From NCBI GenBank assembly GCA_934489735.1, contig CAKSSR010000003.1, positions 39,766-103,765 of the forward strand: DNA of 64,000 bases, in the 5' to 3' direction. This document shows, piece after piece, positions 9,919-17,304 of this stretch. The notes under the pieces are model-generated. The model searched no databases and was not told where the DNA came from. It saw nothing but the letters and a program-made list of their open reading frames with translations. This stretch comes from an uncultured Eubacteriales bacterium. Lineage in GTDB: Bacteria; Bacillota; Clostridia; Oscillospirales; Acutalibacteraceae. Every line of letters starts with the position of its first letter. Position 1 is the first letter of the stretch. The position numbers were made by a program, and so were the translations under genes.

Positions 9919-10848
9919 ATGAATTTAGGGATAGATACGAGTAATTATACTACTTCGGTAGCATTATATGAGGGAAATGAGATATATCATTACAAAAAAT
10001 TACTTCAAGTTAACGATGGGAGACTTGGATTAAGGCAAAGTGAAGCTGTGTTTGGACATATAAAGTCAATTAATGAAGTTTTTGATAAAGCGGTGAGAAA
10101 TTTTGATTTGACTAACTTAAAATCAATCGGAGTGTCAGTAAAACCAAGAGATATAGAAGGATCATACATGCCATGCTTTTTGGTAGGGAAGAGCATAGCT
10201 AACATCATAGCATCAGTACTCGATATAGAGTGCTATGAGTTCTCACATCAGGCAGGGCACATTGTCTCGGCATTGCATTCTGTTGATAGATTAGATATAT
10301 TGGACAATCAGTTTATAGCTTTCCATGTGTCAGGGGGAACCACTGAAGCACTTTTAGTTACGCCCGATCGAGAAAGTGTGATAAAAACCGAAATAGTATC
10401 AAAAACTTTAGACTTAAATGCAGGTCAAGTTATCGATCGAGTAGGGAATATGTTAGACTTTCCTTTCCCGTCAGGCAGATACATAGACAACCTTTCGAAA
10501 CAATCTGAAAAAGAGTTTAAAATTGTACCATGTATTAAGGGAAATGACTGTTGCCTTTCAGGAATAGAAAACAAATGTGCTAACATGAGAGAGTCATTTA
10601 AGGACGAGGATATAGCAAAGTATGTAATAGATTACATTTTGATTACTCTTGATAAGATATGTGAGAAATTAATAACAAAGTATGGCAATATGCCTGTGGT
10701 TTTTTCGGGAGGAGTAATGTCAAATAGTACGATAAGTGAAAAACTATCGAAAAAATATAATGCGCTATTTGCAAGTCCAGAGTTTTCATCAGACAATGCA
10801 GCAGGAGTCGCTATATTGTCTAAGATAAAGCAGGAAAAGATGAGCTAA
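9919..10848 (+). CDS. TsaD/Kae1-like paralog
   Basis: 309 residues. The ASKHA-fold N-terminus MNLGIDTSNYTTSVAL, metal-ligand type histidines in SHQAGH (H110, H114), a FHVSGGTTE phosphate loop and a late FSGGVMSN motif are all visible. Bona fide TsaD usually has about 335-345 residues; this is shorter and has the variant SHQAGH motif, so I call it a paralog rather than the t6A enzyme. Clostridial genomes often carry such a paralog. No Shine-Dalgarno sequence is visible before the ATG, although the N-terminus matches the family start well. Role unknown. Confidence 0.75.
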   Translation: MNLGIDTSNYTTSVALYEGNEIYHYKKLLQVNDGRLGLRQSEAVFGHIKSINEVFDKAVRNFDLTNLKSIGVSVKPRDIEGSYMPCFLVGKSIANIIASVLDIECYEFSHQAGHIVSALHSVDRLDILDNQFIAFHVSGGTTEALLVTPDRESVIKTEIVSKTLDLNAGQVIDRVGNMLDFPFPSGRYIDNLSKQSEKEFKIVPCIKGNDCCLSGIENKCANMRESFKDEDIAKYVIDYILITLDKICEKLITKYGNMPVVFSGGVMSNSTISEKLSKKYNALFASPEFSSDNAAGVAILSKIKQEKMS

Positions 10849-10934
10849 AGTAAGTAAAGATATTTTAATAGAAAGGATAAAGGAAGCGTTTACTTTAAAT
10901 AGAGACAACGAAGTTTACAATTCTTAAATATATT

Positions 10935-12149
10935 ATGAGCTTTGATTATGCAATAACAGTATCTCAATTGAATTTTTATATAAAATCTATATTCGATGGG
11001 AATGACAACCTAAGAAAAATATTATTAAAAGGAGAAATATCTAATTACTGTGATCACTATAAGACAGGCCATATTTACTTCTCGTTGAAAGATGACAATA
11101 GTCTTGTTAAAGCTGTTATGTTTGCAAGACAGGCACGACAACTAAATTTTAAACCTGATAACGGTATGAAAGTAATATTGAGCGGAAGAGTATCAATTTA
11201 TGAGGCAACAGGACAATATCAAGTTTATGTGGACAGCATGCAACCAGATGGTGAAGGCGAGTTGAGTTTGCAATATGAAAGATTGAAAAAGAAATTATAT
11301 GAAGCAGGACTATTTGATGAAAGTAGAAAGAAACCTTTGCCAAAGTATCCACTTAAAATAGGAATTATAACGTCTACTTCGGGAGCGGCTGTGCATGATA
11401 TCAAAAACATTTTGAAAAGAAGATATCCGATTGCAGAATTAGTAATATGCCCTACGTTGGTTCAAGGATATGAAGCCCCAGCTGACATAATTAGATCAAT
11501 ACAGAAATTGAATGAAATTGATGGCGTAGATGTGATAATATTAGGGCGTGGGGGAGGATCTATAGAGGATTTGTGGGCGTTCAATGAAGAAACTGTTGCA
11601 TATGCTATAAGTAGGTCCAGAATTCCAATAATATCAGCTGTAGGACATGAGACAGATTATACTATTTCGGATTTCGTTGCAGACAAAAGGGCATCAACGC
11701 CATCGGCTGCGGCAGAGATAGTTGCACCAGAACTTGATAGTATTGCTAGAAATATAGATATAAATCTAAAAGCAATAAAGACAAATATAAATAACATGTA
11801 TTCGATAAAAAAATCTTATTTACCATTGCTAATTGATAAGATTATAAAGAATTCTAATTACGTATTTAAAGAAAAGGAAGCAAAATTAAAAGAGGTTAAT
11901 AAAAAGATTTATCTGGATACAGAAAGAAGGATAAATGATATACAGAACAAGCTTAAATTTAGTTTAGATAAGATAGAAATAATGAATCCTATTAGAGTTA
12001 TGTCAAAGGGCTATTCTATGACATTCAAAGGGAAGGAAATTTTAAAGGGAACAGAGAATGTAAAGATAGGAGACGAAATAAAAACTAAGTTTAATGATGG
12101 AATTATAATAAGTGAAGTAAGGAAGGTTATGAATGGCAAAGAAGATTAA
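10935..12149 (+). CDS. xseA: Exodeoxyribonuclease VII large subunit
   Basis: 404 residues. N-terminal OB fold (ITVSQLNFYIKSIF, LKGEISNY, GHIYFSLKD), then the catalytic domain with GIITSTSGAAVHDI, the conserved GRGGGSIEDLWAFNEE and SAVGHETDYTISDFVAD...SAAAEI, and a C-terminal coiled coil. With XseB it forms the single-strand-specific exonuclease VII that trims ssDNA to oligonucleotides. It overlaps xseB by 17 bp. The start lacks an obvious ribosome site. Confidence 0.96.
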   Translation: MSFDYAITVSQLNFYIKSIFDGNDNLRKILLKGEISNYCDHYKTGHIYFSLKDDNSLVKAVMFARQARQLNFKPDNGMKVILSGRVSIYEATGQYQVYVDSMQPDGEGELSLQYERLKKKLYEAGLFDESRKKPLPKYPLKIGIITSTSGAAVHDIKNILKRRYPIAELVICPTLVQGYEAPADIIRSIQKLNEIDGVDVIILGRGGGSIEDLWAFNEETVAYAISRSRIPIISAVGHETDYTISDFVADKRASTPSAAAEIVAPELDSIARNIDINLKAIKTNINNMYSIKKSYLPLLIDKIIKNSNYVFKEKEAKLKEVNKKIYLDTERRINDIQNKLKFSLDKIEIMNPIRVMSKGYSMTFKGKEILKGTENVKIGDEIKTKFNDGIIISEVRKVMNGKED

Positions 12150-12363
12150 TTTTGAGACGGCAATGAACAGGTTAGATGAAATAGCTAACATAATGGAGCG
12201 GGGAGAAGAATCATTAGATACATTAGTGAAATTGTATGATGAAAGTATAAAATTGTCTGCATATTGTTATAAGGAACTAAGCGAAGCAAAGCAAAAGATA
12301 AGTATTTTATCTAAAGAATCTAACTTCGATGACGAAAATGATGAAGACAGTAAAGAGTTTTGA
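12133..12363 (+). CDS. xseB: Exodeoxyribonuclease VII small subunit
   Basis: 76 residues, alpha-helical, with the family pattern NFETAMNRLDEIANIMERGE...LYDESIKLSAYC. It starts within the end of xseA, typical of the pair. Its last codons and stop lie at the left edge of the 71-bp repeat (12359-12429), so the repeat lies immediately behind the reading frame without breaking it. Confidence 0.93.
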   Translation: MAKKINFETAMNRLDEIANIMERGEESLDTLVKLYDESIKLSAYCYKELSEAKQKISILSKESNFDDENDEDSKEF

Positions 12364-12429
12364 TAAATATCTTTCCGTTAGGAGAGAGTTCCCAAGAACC
12401 CTGCGACTTTAGTCGTGGGAGGTTCAGTT
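12359..12429 (+). repeat. 71-bp repeat, copy 1: IS200/IS605-type right end/omega-RNA-like element
   Basis: This is a perfect reverse complement of 35789-35859, checked base by base over 71 bp. It contains nested pairings: GAGTTCCC/GAACC arms, the stem CGAC-TTTA-GTCG flanked by CCC/GGG, and a terminal GGAGGTTCAG. That layout resembles the 3-prime end (right end and omega-RNA scaffold) of IS200/IS605-family TnpB elements, recalled from the family rather than searched. No transposase gene adjoins it, so it would be a solo end. It lies between xseB and ispA, in sense with ispA. Confidence 0.6.
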
Positions 12430-12468
12430 GATGGAAATATTAATAATGAGAAAGGGGAAAAGATTACT

Positions 12469-13320
12469 TTGAAAGATATTTTATTTTCTGATATGAGGAA
12501 TGAAATAGAATTAGAAATCTCTAATATATTTGAAAAAATGGAAGAAACGAATATAACTAATGCTATGAAGTATAGCATCATTGGATCAGCAGGCAAGCGT
12601 ATAAGACCTATATTACTATTGGAATGCTATAGAATGCTTAAGGGAGAATATAAAAAAGCTATTCCGTTTGCCATATCTGTTGAAATGTTGCATACTTATT
12701 CACTGATACATGACGATTTGCCTTGTATGGATGACGACAATATGAGAAGAGGAAAGCCTTCTAATCATATTATGTTTGGAGAAAGTACTGCGCTGTTAGC
12801 GGGGGATGCGCTTTTGACGTTAGCTTTTGAAAATATGACTGATCAGATTGAAAAAGTTGAACCGGATAGAGTTCTAAGATCTATTAATTGTTTGTCATCT
12901 TTATCAGGATATGATGGAATGATTAAGGGACAGATGATCGATTTGAATAATGAGAATAAAAATGTAAGCCTAGATGAACTTAATCAAATGAACATATTGA
13001 AAACGGCTAAGCTTATGATAGCATCATGTAAGATAGGTTGTATTTTGGCTAGCGGAAATGAAGATCAGATAAGAGCAGTGGAGGAATATGGAAAGAATTT
13101 GGGAATCGCATTTCAAATAGTGGATGATATTTTAGACTCAGGTGAACAAAGTGATTCAAAAAATTTAAAATCTACTTACGTCGGCATACTGGGAATTGAA
13201 AAATCTAGACAATTGGCTAAAATGTATACGAATAAGGCAATCGACTCTTTGATAATATTTGGGGAACGGGCTGAAAATTTGAAAGAATTGTCTCTGGATT
13301 TAGAAAAAAGGATAATATAA
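12469..13320 (+). CDS. ispA: Polyprenyl synthetase (farnesyl/geranylgeranyl diphosphate synthase type)
   Basis: About 283 residues from TTG 12469. Condenses isopentenyl diphosphate with allylic diphosphates. First aspartate-rich motif HDDLPCMDDD with MRRG, second motif FQIVDDILD, and the GKRIRP substrate loop are present; the C-terminus has STYVGILGIE as in IspA. A longer frame begins with GTG at 12415, but those codons lie inside the 71-bp repeat. TTG 12469 has AGGGGA about 10 bp upstream and overlaps the stop of a 13-codon ORF (12431-12472), suggesting coupled initiation; ATG 12493 is another option. Start uncertain, product certain. Confidence 0.9.
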   Translation: MKDILFSDMRNEIELEISNIFEKMEETNITNAMKYSIIGSAGKRIRPILLLECYRMLKGEYKKAIPFAISVEMLHTYSLIHDDLPCMDDDNMRRGKPSNHIMFGESTALLAGDALLTLAFENMTDQIEKVEPDRVLRSINCLSSLSGYDGMIKGQMIDLNNENKNVSLDELNQMNILKTAKLMIASCKIGCILASGNEDQIRAVEEYGKNLGIAFQIVDDILDSGEQSDSKNLKSTYVGILGIEKSRQLAKMYTNKAIDSLIIFGERAENLKELSLDLEKRII

Positions 13321-13338
13321 GGAAGTAGGGGATAATAT

Positions 13339-15027
13339 ATGAAATTCAATCTTTGTTCTGGAGATAAGAAAATATCAGATATGAAGAATGAATTGTATAA
13401 CATAAATAAGTACATGACTGCTTTATTCAACAATATTATATTAATATTTATCAGTTTGTTTATCTCGTTTAGCGGCGATATTATAGTTGGCTACAATATT
13501 ATGAATATACGTGAAGATATTTTGTATGGATATGCATTGCTGGGAATTAATATAATGATTTTGATAGTGGCTATGTGCGTATGCGGTAGGTTGGTAATAG
13601 AAAATTTAAGGAACTTTCACTATAGAAATGTGATATTTATTTGTCTGGGATTGTCATTGATACAGAATTTTATCGTCTGCTTCGACATAAAGAGATATTT
13701 AAGCGGAGAAGTGTATTTGTCTAACGTCTTGTCACTATTTGTTTTATTTACATATGTCTTGTCTTCATTTATAAACATGGTTAGATTAAAAAGAAATATG
13801 TTGACATTCTTATCAAAGAAAAGTAGAAAGGCAATTTATAAATGTATAGACAATAAGAATATAATAAAAAGAAAATATGTAGAAAAAATGCAAATATGCT
13901 ACTGCGATGAAATGAAAGATATAGAAGACTATAAGATAGAATATCAAAATGTTACCTATAACTTCCTATTTTCAAAGTTTTCTTTGATTATTTTGATAAT
14001 TTCTATAATGCTGTCAGGATTTTTAATCTTTTTTTATAAAATTGATATCTTGTCTGTAACAGGAGCAATGATTATACTTAACACTTTGGCCGTGCCTTCT
14101 ACATTCTTAGTGATCTTTTCAAATACATCAAGGAAATTAAATAGGAAATTATCAGACAATGGGATTGTTGTATTTAACTACGAGGACTTGAAGGAGATAT
14201 CAAATATTAGTACGATAGTGATAGACGCTAAGGATTTGTATTCGCCTCAATATGTCGAAGTTAAAGAAATGAGAGTTTTTAAAGGAAATTTACTTGACGA
14301 AGCTATAATATATGCTAGCTCTATATCAAAGTCAATGGATACAACTTTAAAATTTACTTTCGATAACACAGTCAGCGTTCACCATAGACGTATAAGAAAA
14401 GCAGATAAAATTAGCTATATAGATAATAAAGGAATAATATCAAGCATACATGGCAAAAGGGTACTAATAGGAAATAGTGAGCTGATGGCTAAGTATGGGA
14501 TATCAATACCAGTTAAGCTATATAATATAAGTAAGAGAACAGATATGGTCTTTATTGCAATAAATAACGATCTGGTAGCTATGTTTTATATTTATTACAA
14601 ACCGCATAAGTATGTGGGAGAGTATTTGAATAGATTGCTAAGAGAAGGCGTGGGAATATCTATTAAAACCTTTGATCCTAATATAACAGCTTCAAAGATT
14701 TCTAAGGATTTTGATATCGACTATGATATGATATACATATTGTCAGAAGGAGAGTACAACGACTATTTAAAGTCTGGAAAGAATATTAATATCTTTACGG
14801 ATGGAAGAAGCTCATCTATGTTTCGAATGATAGTCGCAAGTGGCAAGTTTAAAGAGAATAGACTGCTAATAGCTATAATGCAGGTCTTTTTTATGATAAT
14901 ATCTACGGCTATTATATCTTTTATCATGATCATGTATAAGACATGCCTGATATCACCGTATGATATACTATTATGCAATATCATTTTGTCAATAGTTTGT
15001 GCAATAGCTTTAAGAATTAAAAAATAA
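13339..15027 (+). CDS. Degenerate P-type ATPase-like membrane protein (predicted pseudoenzyme)
   Basis: 562 residues with a P1B-like topology: about four N-terminal membrane helices (roughly residues 30-150), a short loop, two helices (214-262), a large cytosolic part and two C-terminal helices (about 515-558). The second pair contains LAVPS where heavy-metal ATPases have CPC. What follows aligns in order to CopA-type P/N domains: DNGIVVFNYEDLKEIS, then VIDAKDLYS (D296) in place of DKTGTLT, the N-domain-like GKRVLIGNSELM (372-383), and KTFDPN (443-448) in place of TGDN. No TGE actuator motif or GDGxND is seen. Transport by phosphorylation seems lost, so a sensing or structural role is likelier. 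It lies directly upstream of spoIIA and ends at a terminator. Confidence 0.6.
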   Translation: MKFNLCSGDKKISDMKNELYNINKYMTALFNNIILIFISLFISFSGDIIVGYNIMNIREDILYGYALLGINIMILIVAMCVCGRLVIENLRNFHYRNVIFICLGLSLIQNFIVCFDIKRYLSGEVYLSNVLSLFVLFTYVLSSFINMVRLKRNMLTFLSKKSRKAIYKCIDNKNIIKRKYVEKMQICYCDEMKDIEDYKIEYQNVTYNFLFSKFSLIILIISIMLSGFLIFFYKIDILSVTGAMIILNTLAVPSTFLVIFSNTSRKLNRKLSDNGIVVFNYEDLKEISNISTIVIDAKDLYSPQYVEVKEMRVFKGNLLDEAIIYASSISKSMDTTLKFTFDNTVSVHHRRIRKADKISYIDNKGIISSIHGKRVLIGNSELMAKYGISIPVKLYNISKRTDMVFIAINNDLVAMFYIYYKPHKYVGEYLNRLLREGVGISIKTFDPNITASKISKDFDIDYDMIYILSEGEYNDYLKSGKNINIFTDGRSSSMFRMIVASGKFKENRLLIAIMQVFFMIISTAIISFIMIMYKTCLISPYDILLCNIILSIVCAIALRIKK

Positions 15028-15068
15028 TTATTAAGTAACGACATAAGTCAACAAAATATTAATAAGAG

Positions 15069-15103
15069 ATCTCTTATCATTTAGATAGGAGATTTGTTTT
15101 TTT
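15069..15103 (+). terminator. Rho-independent terminator before spoIIA
   Basis: Ten-bp stem ATCTCTTATC (15069-15078) with GATAGGAGAT (15084-15093), an ATTTA loop and the tail TTGTTTTTTT. It closes the smc-to-ATPase-like run and separates it from spoIIAA. Confidence 0.85.
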
Positions 15104-15134
15104 GAAATTATATAGAAAGGATTGAAATAATATA

Positions 15135-15446
15135 ATGGCGGTTCAAGTTGTATATGAAAGTAATGGCACGATGAAGGCTATACTTGAAGGAGAGATAGAT
15201 CATCATACGGCCAAAGAAATAAGAGAGACTATAGACTATAATATAAATGTAAAAAGTCCATCGATGCTTGAGATAGACTTTTCAAAGATTCAGTTTATGG
15301 ATAGCTCTGGGATAGGACTTATTATGGGAAGATATAAATTGATGAAATCTATTAACGGGCAAATAAAAGTAATCAATGTGCCTGATAATATATTGAGGAT
15401 GATAAAGCTGTCTGGACTAACTGCATTAGGAATAATTGAATTATAG
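15135..15446 (+). CDS. spoIIAA: Anti-sigma F factor antagonist SpoIIAA
   Basis: 103-residue STAS-domain protein. The phosphorylation loop MDSSGIGLI places the acceptor serine at residue 58, the same number as in Bacillus. When dephosphorylated by SpoIIE it binds SpoIIAB and frees sigma F in the forespore. First gene of the three-gene spoIIA operon; an AAAGGATT ribosome site precedes the ATG. A sigma-H promoter would be expected upstream, but I could not place a convincing one. Confidence 0.96.
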   Translation: MAVQVVYESNGTMKAILEGEIDHHTAKEIRETIDYNINVKSPSMLEIDFSKIQFMDSSGIGLIMGRYKLMKSINGQIKVINVPDNILRMIKLSGLTALGIIEL

Positions 15447-15467
15447 AATAGAAAGGATTTTTAATTT

Positions 15468-15914
15468 ATGAAAGTAATAAATGAAATGAATATTAATTTT
15501 TTAAGTAGTTCTAACAATGAAAGCTTCGCAAGAACGGTTGTTTCAGCATTTGTATCACAGATGGATCCAACTATAGATGAAATTGCTGATATCAAGACGG
15601 CAGTGTCTGAGGCTGTTACTAATTGCATAGTGCACGCATATAAATCGGGAATAGGAACTATATACATATCATCGAAAATATTTGAAAATGGTAAGATATC
15701 TATTAAAATAAGAGACAGAGGATGTGGCATTGATGACGTTAATCAGGCAATGGAACCACTGTTTACTACGGGAGGATCAGAAAGATCTGGCTTAGGATTT
15801 GCTGTCATGCAGAGTTTTATGGATAAAATTAAAGTAACCTCTAAGGTCGGAAAGGGAACGACTGTGACTATGGAAAAAAATATTATAAGAAGACAAATAA
15901 GAAGTAACGATTGA
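15468..15914 (+). CDS. spoIIAB: Anti-sigma F factor/serine kinase SpoIIAB
   Basis: 148 residues, a GHKL-fold kinase. N box EAVTNCIVHAY (Asn about 52), G1 box RDRGCGIDD, and SGLGFAVMQSFMD as the G2/lid region. It binds and inhibits sigma F and phosphorylates SpoIIAA. AAAGGATTT provides the ribosome site; sigF begins 2 bp after it ends. Confidence 0.96.
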   Translation: MKVINEMNINFLSSSNNESFARTVVSAFVSQMDPTIDEIADIKTAVSEAVTNCIVHAYKSGIGTIYISSKIFENGKISIKIRDRGCGIDDVNQAMEPLFTTGGSERSGLGFAVMQSFMDKIKVTSKVGKGTTVTMEKNIIRRQIRSND

Positions 15915-15915
15915 T

Positions 15916-16560
15916 ATGAATAGATCAAGTATGATTGAAAATAATATGGGATTGGTATACGCTTGCGTCAAGAGATTTATTGGCAGAGGAATAGAATATG
16001 ATGATCTGGTACAGGCTGGATCAATGGGCCTCATAAAAGCTGTAGATGGATTTGATGAATCAAGAGGATTTAAGTTTTCAACTTATGCTACTCCAGTAAT
16101 CTTAGGGGAAATAAAGAGATTATTTAGAGAATCAGGAAGTGTTAAAGTTAGTAGATCTATAAAAGACTTATCAATGAAAATTGCAAGAACAATTGATGAA
16201 TTTAAAGCAAAAAATGAGGGCAGATCACCTAAAATAAGCGAATTGAGTAAAATTATTGAGGTAGATGAATCAAAAATAATAGAAGCTATATCATCAATGA
16301 CGACTCCTTTGTCTCTGGTTACAGAAAATGATGAAAGTATTGACGTTCCAGTGGATTCTCATGACGAAATGATAACAGAATTACTCTCCTTGAGACAAGC
16401 AATATGCGATTTGCCAGAAAACGATAAGATGATAATAATGTTGAGATTCTTTAAAAACCAAACTCAGAGCAATGTGGCTAAAATATTAGGGATAACTCAA
16501 GTACAGGTATCCAGAAGAGAGAAAAAAATACTTAATTTATTAAAATCTAAGATAAATTAG
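15916..16560 (+). CDS. sigF: RNA polymerase sigma-F factor, early forespore
   Basis: 214 residues. Region 2 has YDDLVQAGSMGLIKAVDGFD and FSTYATPVILGEIKR; region 3 follows with VSRSIKDL; region 4 has LPENDKMIIMLRFF and GITQVQVSRREKKIL. It directs early forespore transcription after septation. It is the last gene of the operon, followed by a terminator. In many spore-formers spoVA genes lie downstream; here an unrecognised gene cluster on the opposite strand follows instead. Confidence 0.96.
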   Translation: MNRSSMIENNMGLVYACVKRFIGRGIEYDDLVQAGSMGLIKAVDGFDESRGFKFSTYATPVILGEIKRLFRESGSVKVSRSIKDLSMKIARTIDEFKAKNEGRSPKISELSKIIEVDESKIIEAISSMTTPLSLVTENDESIDVPVDSHDEMITELLSLRQAICDLPENDKMIIMLRFFKNQTQSNVAKILGITQVQVSRREKKILNLLKSKIN

Positions 16561-16570
16561 AATAGCAAAG

Positions 16571-16617
16571 AAAAAACGAAGCCATAGTTATACTTTGACT
16601 TCGCTTAATATTTTTTT
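16571..16617. terminator. Bidirectional terminator between sigF and the opposing cluster
   Basis: CGAAG...CTTCG stem (16577-16603) extended by inner CA.AGT/ACT.TG pairs. It has seven T on the plus side (16611-16617) and an A6 run (T on the minus strand) on the other, so it can stop both sigF and the minus-strand gene ending at 16627. Confidence 0.8.
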
Positions 16618-16626
16618 ATCAAGAAT

Positions 16627-16983
16627 TTAAAATTCATCGCATGATTTCTTTTCGTCAGGGTAGTTATCGTCATAGTCGTCGTAGTCGCTACTTGATATAT
16701 CCTCATACGATCTCTTTGCACTTAAAAGACTCTCACTTGAGTCTTGCTGAGGCGTTGTATCTTCAACGGATATTATACCATTGCTTGTTAATATGCTGAG
16801 AGCTGTAGTTACCTTTCCTTCTTTTATTCCTTTTTCGATGCCCTGTATTAATATGTATTTAAGTAACTCGGTATTTGTAGCTGAATTTTCTAACAAAAAC
16901 ATATTTTTATCCATTAAACCTGTCATTGCTATATCAAATGTCTCATCTTCTTTAGCTAGTTGCTGGGATGATGGTACAATCAT
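16627..16983 (-). CDS. C-terminal half of split cluster protein B
   Basis: 118 residues, no recognised family. It aligns with the second half of the intact neighbour at 17305-17946: VPSSQQLAKEDE against VPPNEEQLVNEEE, and then LEN.....LLKYILI against LEN.....ILKLILI. It ends in a Ser/Asp/Tyr-rich acidic tail. The start overlaps the stop of the N-terminal half by 4 bp. Without the local duplication ATGATATGAT the two halves would read as one protein. It could be translated by coupling, or be half of a broken gene. Confidence 0.65.
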   Translation of the reverse strand: MIVPSSQQLAKEDETFDIAMTGLMDKNMFLLENSATNTELLKYILIQGIEKGIKEGKVTTALSILTSNGIISVEDTTPQQDSSESLLSAKRSYEDISSSDYDDYDDNYPDEKKSCDEF

Positions 16984-17192
16984 ATCATGTTCCCTTGCTT
17001 AAATCTATGCTCAAGAGTCATAAAGAAGAAATCCGCAAATGCATTGTCAAAAATTTTAGAAAATCTAGTCATCCCTAGCTCATATGAGTCTTGTATGTCA
17101 TCTGGGATTGTATATTTGAAAATGAAATCGACATTATTTTCTGTGTCAATTAATTGAATTTTAATATTTCTCGCTATATCCATTATAGTCAT
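16980..17192 (-). CDS. N-terminal half of split cluster protein B
   Basis: 70 residues, unrecognised. It aligns with the first half of the intact neighbour: KIQL..., VDFIFKY, RFSKIFDNAFADFF and HRF against KIRL..., IDFIYNY, RFTNAFSSAFESFF and HRY. It stops exactly where the next ORF starts (ATGA-type overlap). The AGGAA ribosome site is too close to the first ATG, so the second ATG at 17183 may be the true start. Function unknown. Confidence 0.65.
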   Translation of the reverse strand: MTIMDIARNIKIQLIDTENNVDFIFKYTIPDDIQDSYELGMTRFSKIFDNAFADFFFMTLEHRFKQGNMI

Positions 17193-17215
17193 TTCCTATC
17201 AAATTTTAAAATTTC

Positions 17216-17304
17216 TTAATCATCTTCATCAGTCTGTGGCTTTTTCTCATCAGGAGCTCCATCATCATCGTCATCGTTACCTGATGAATCTTGTAAAATT
17301 TTCT
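17216..17304 (-). other. Out-of-frame acidic tail remnant after cluster protein A
   Basis: Directly after the stop of the 17305-17946 gene, another frame stays open for about 30 codons and encodes an Asp/Glu-rich peptide containing NDDDDDGAPDEKK, ending at TAA 17216-17218. It looks like the former C-terminus of protein A, displaced by a frameshift. No start codon of its own. Confidence 0.4.

Noticed and set aside
12415..12468. GTG 12415 as start of ispA
   Set aside because: It lies inside the 71-bp mobile-like repeat and adds residues that do not match the family; TTG 12469 is better placed.
15087..15108. Sigma-H promoter for spoIIAA
   Set aside because: ATAGGAGAT fits the -35, but no GAAT-type -10 lies at the right distance and the sequence is part of the terminator stem.
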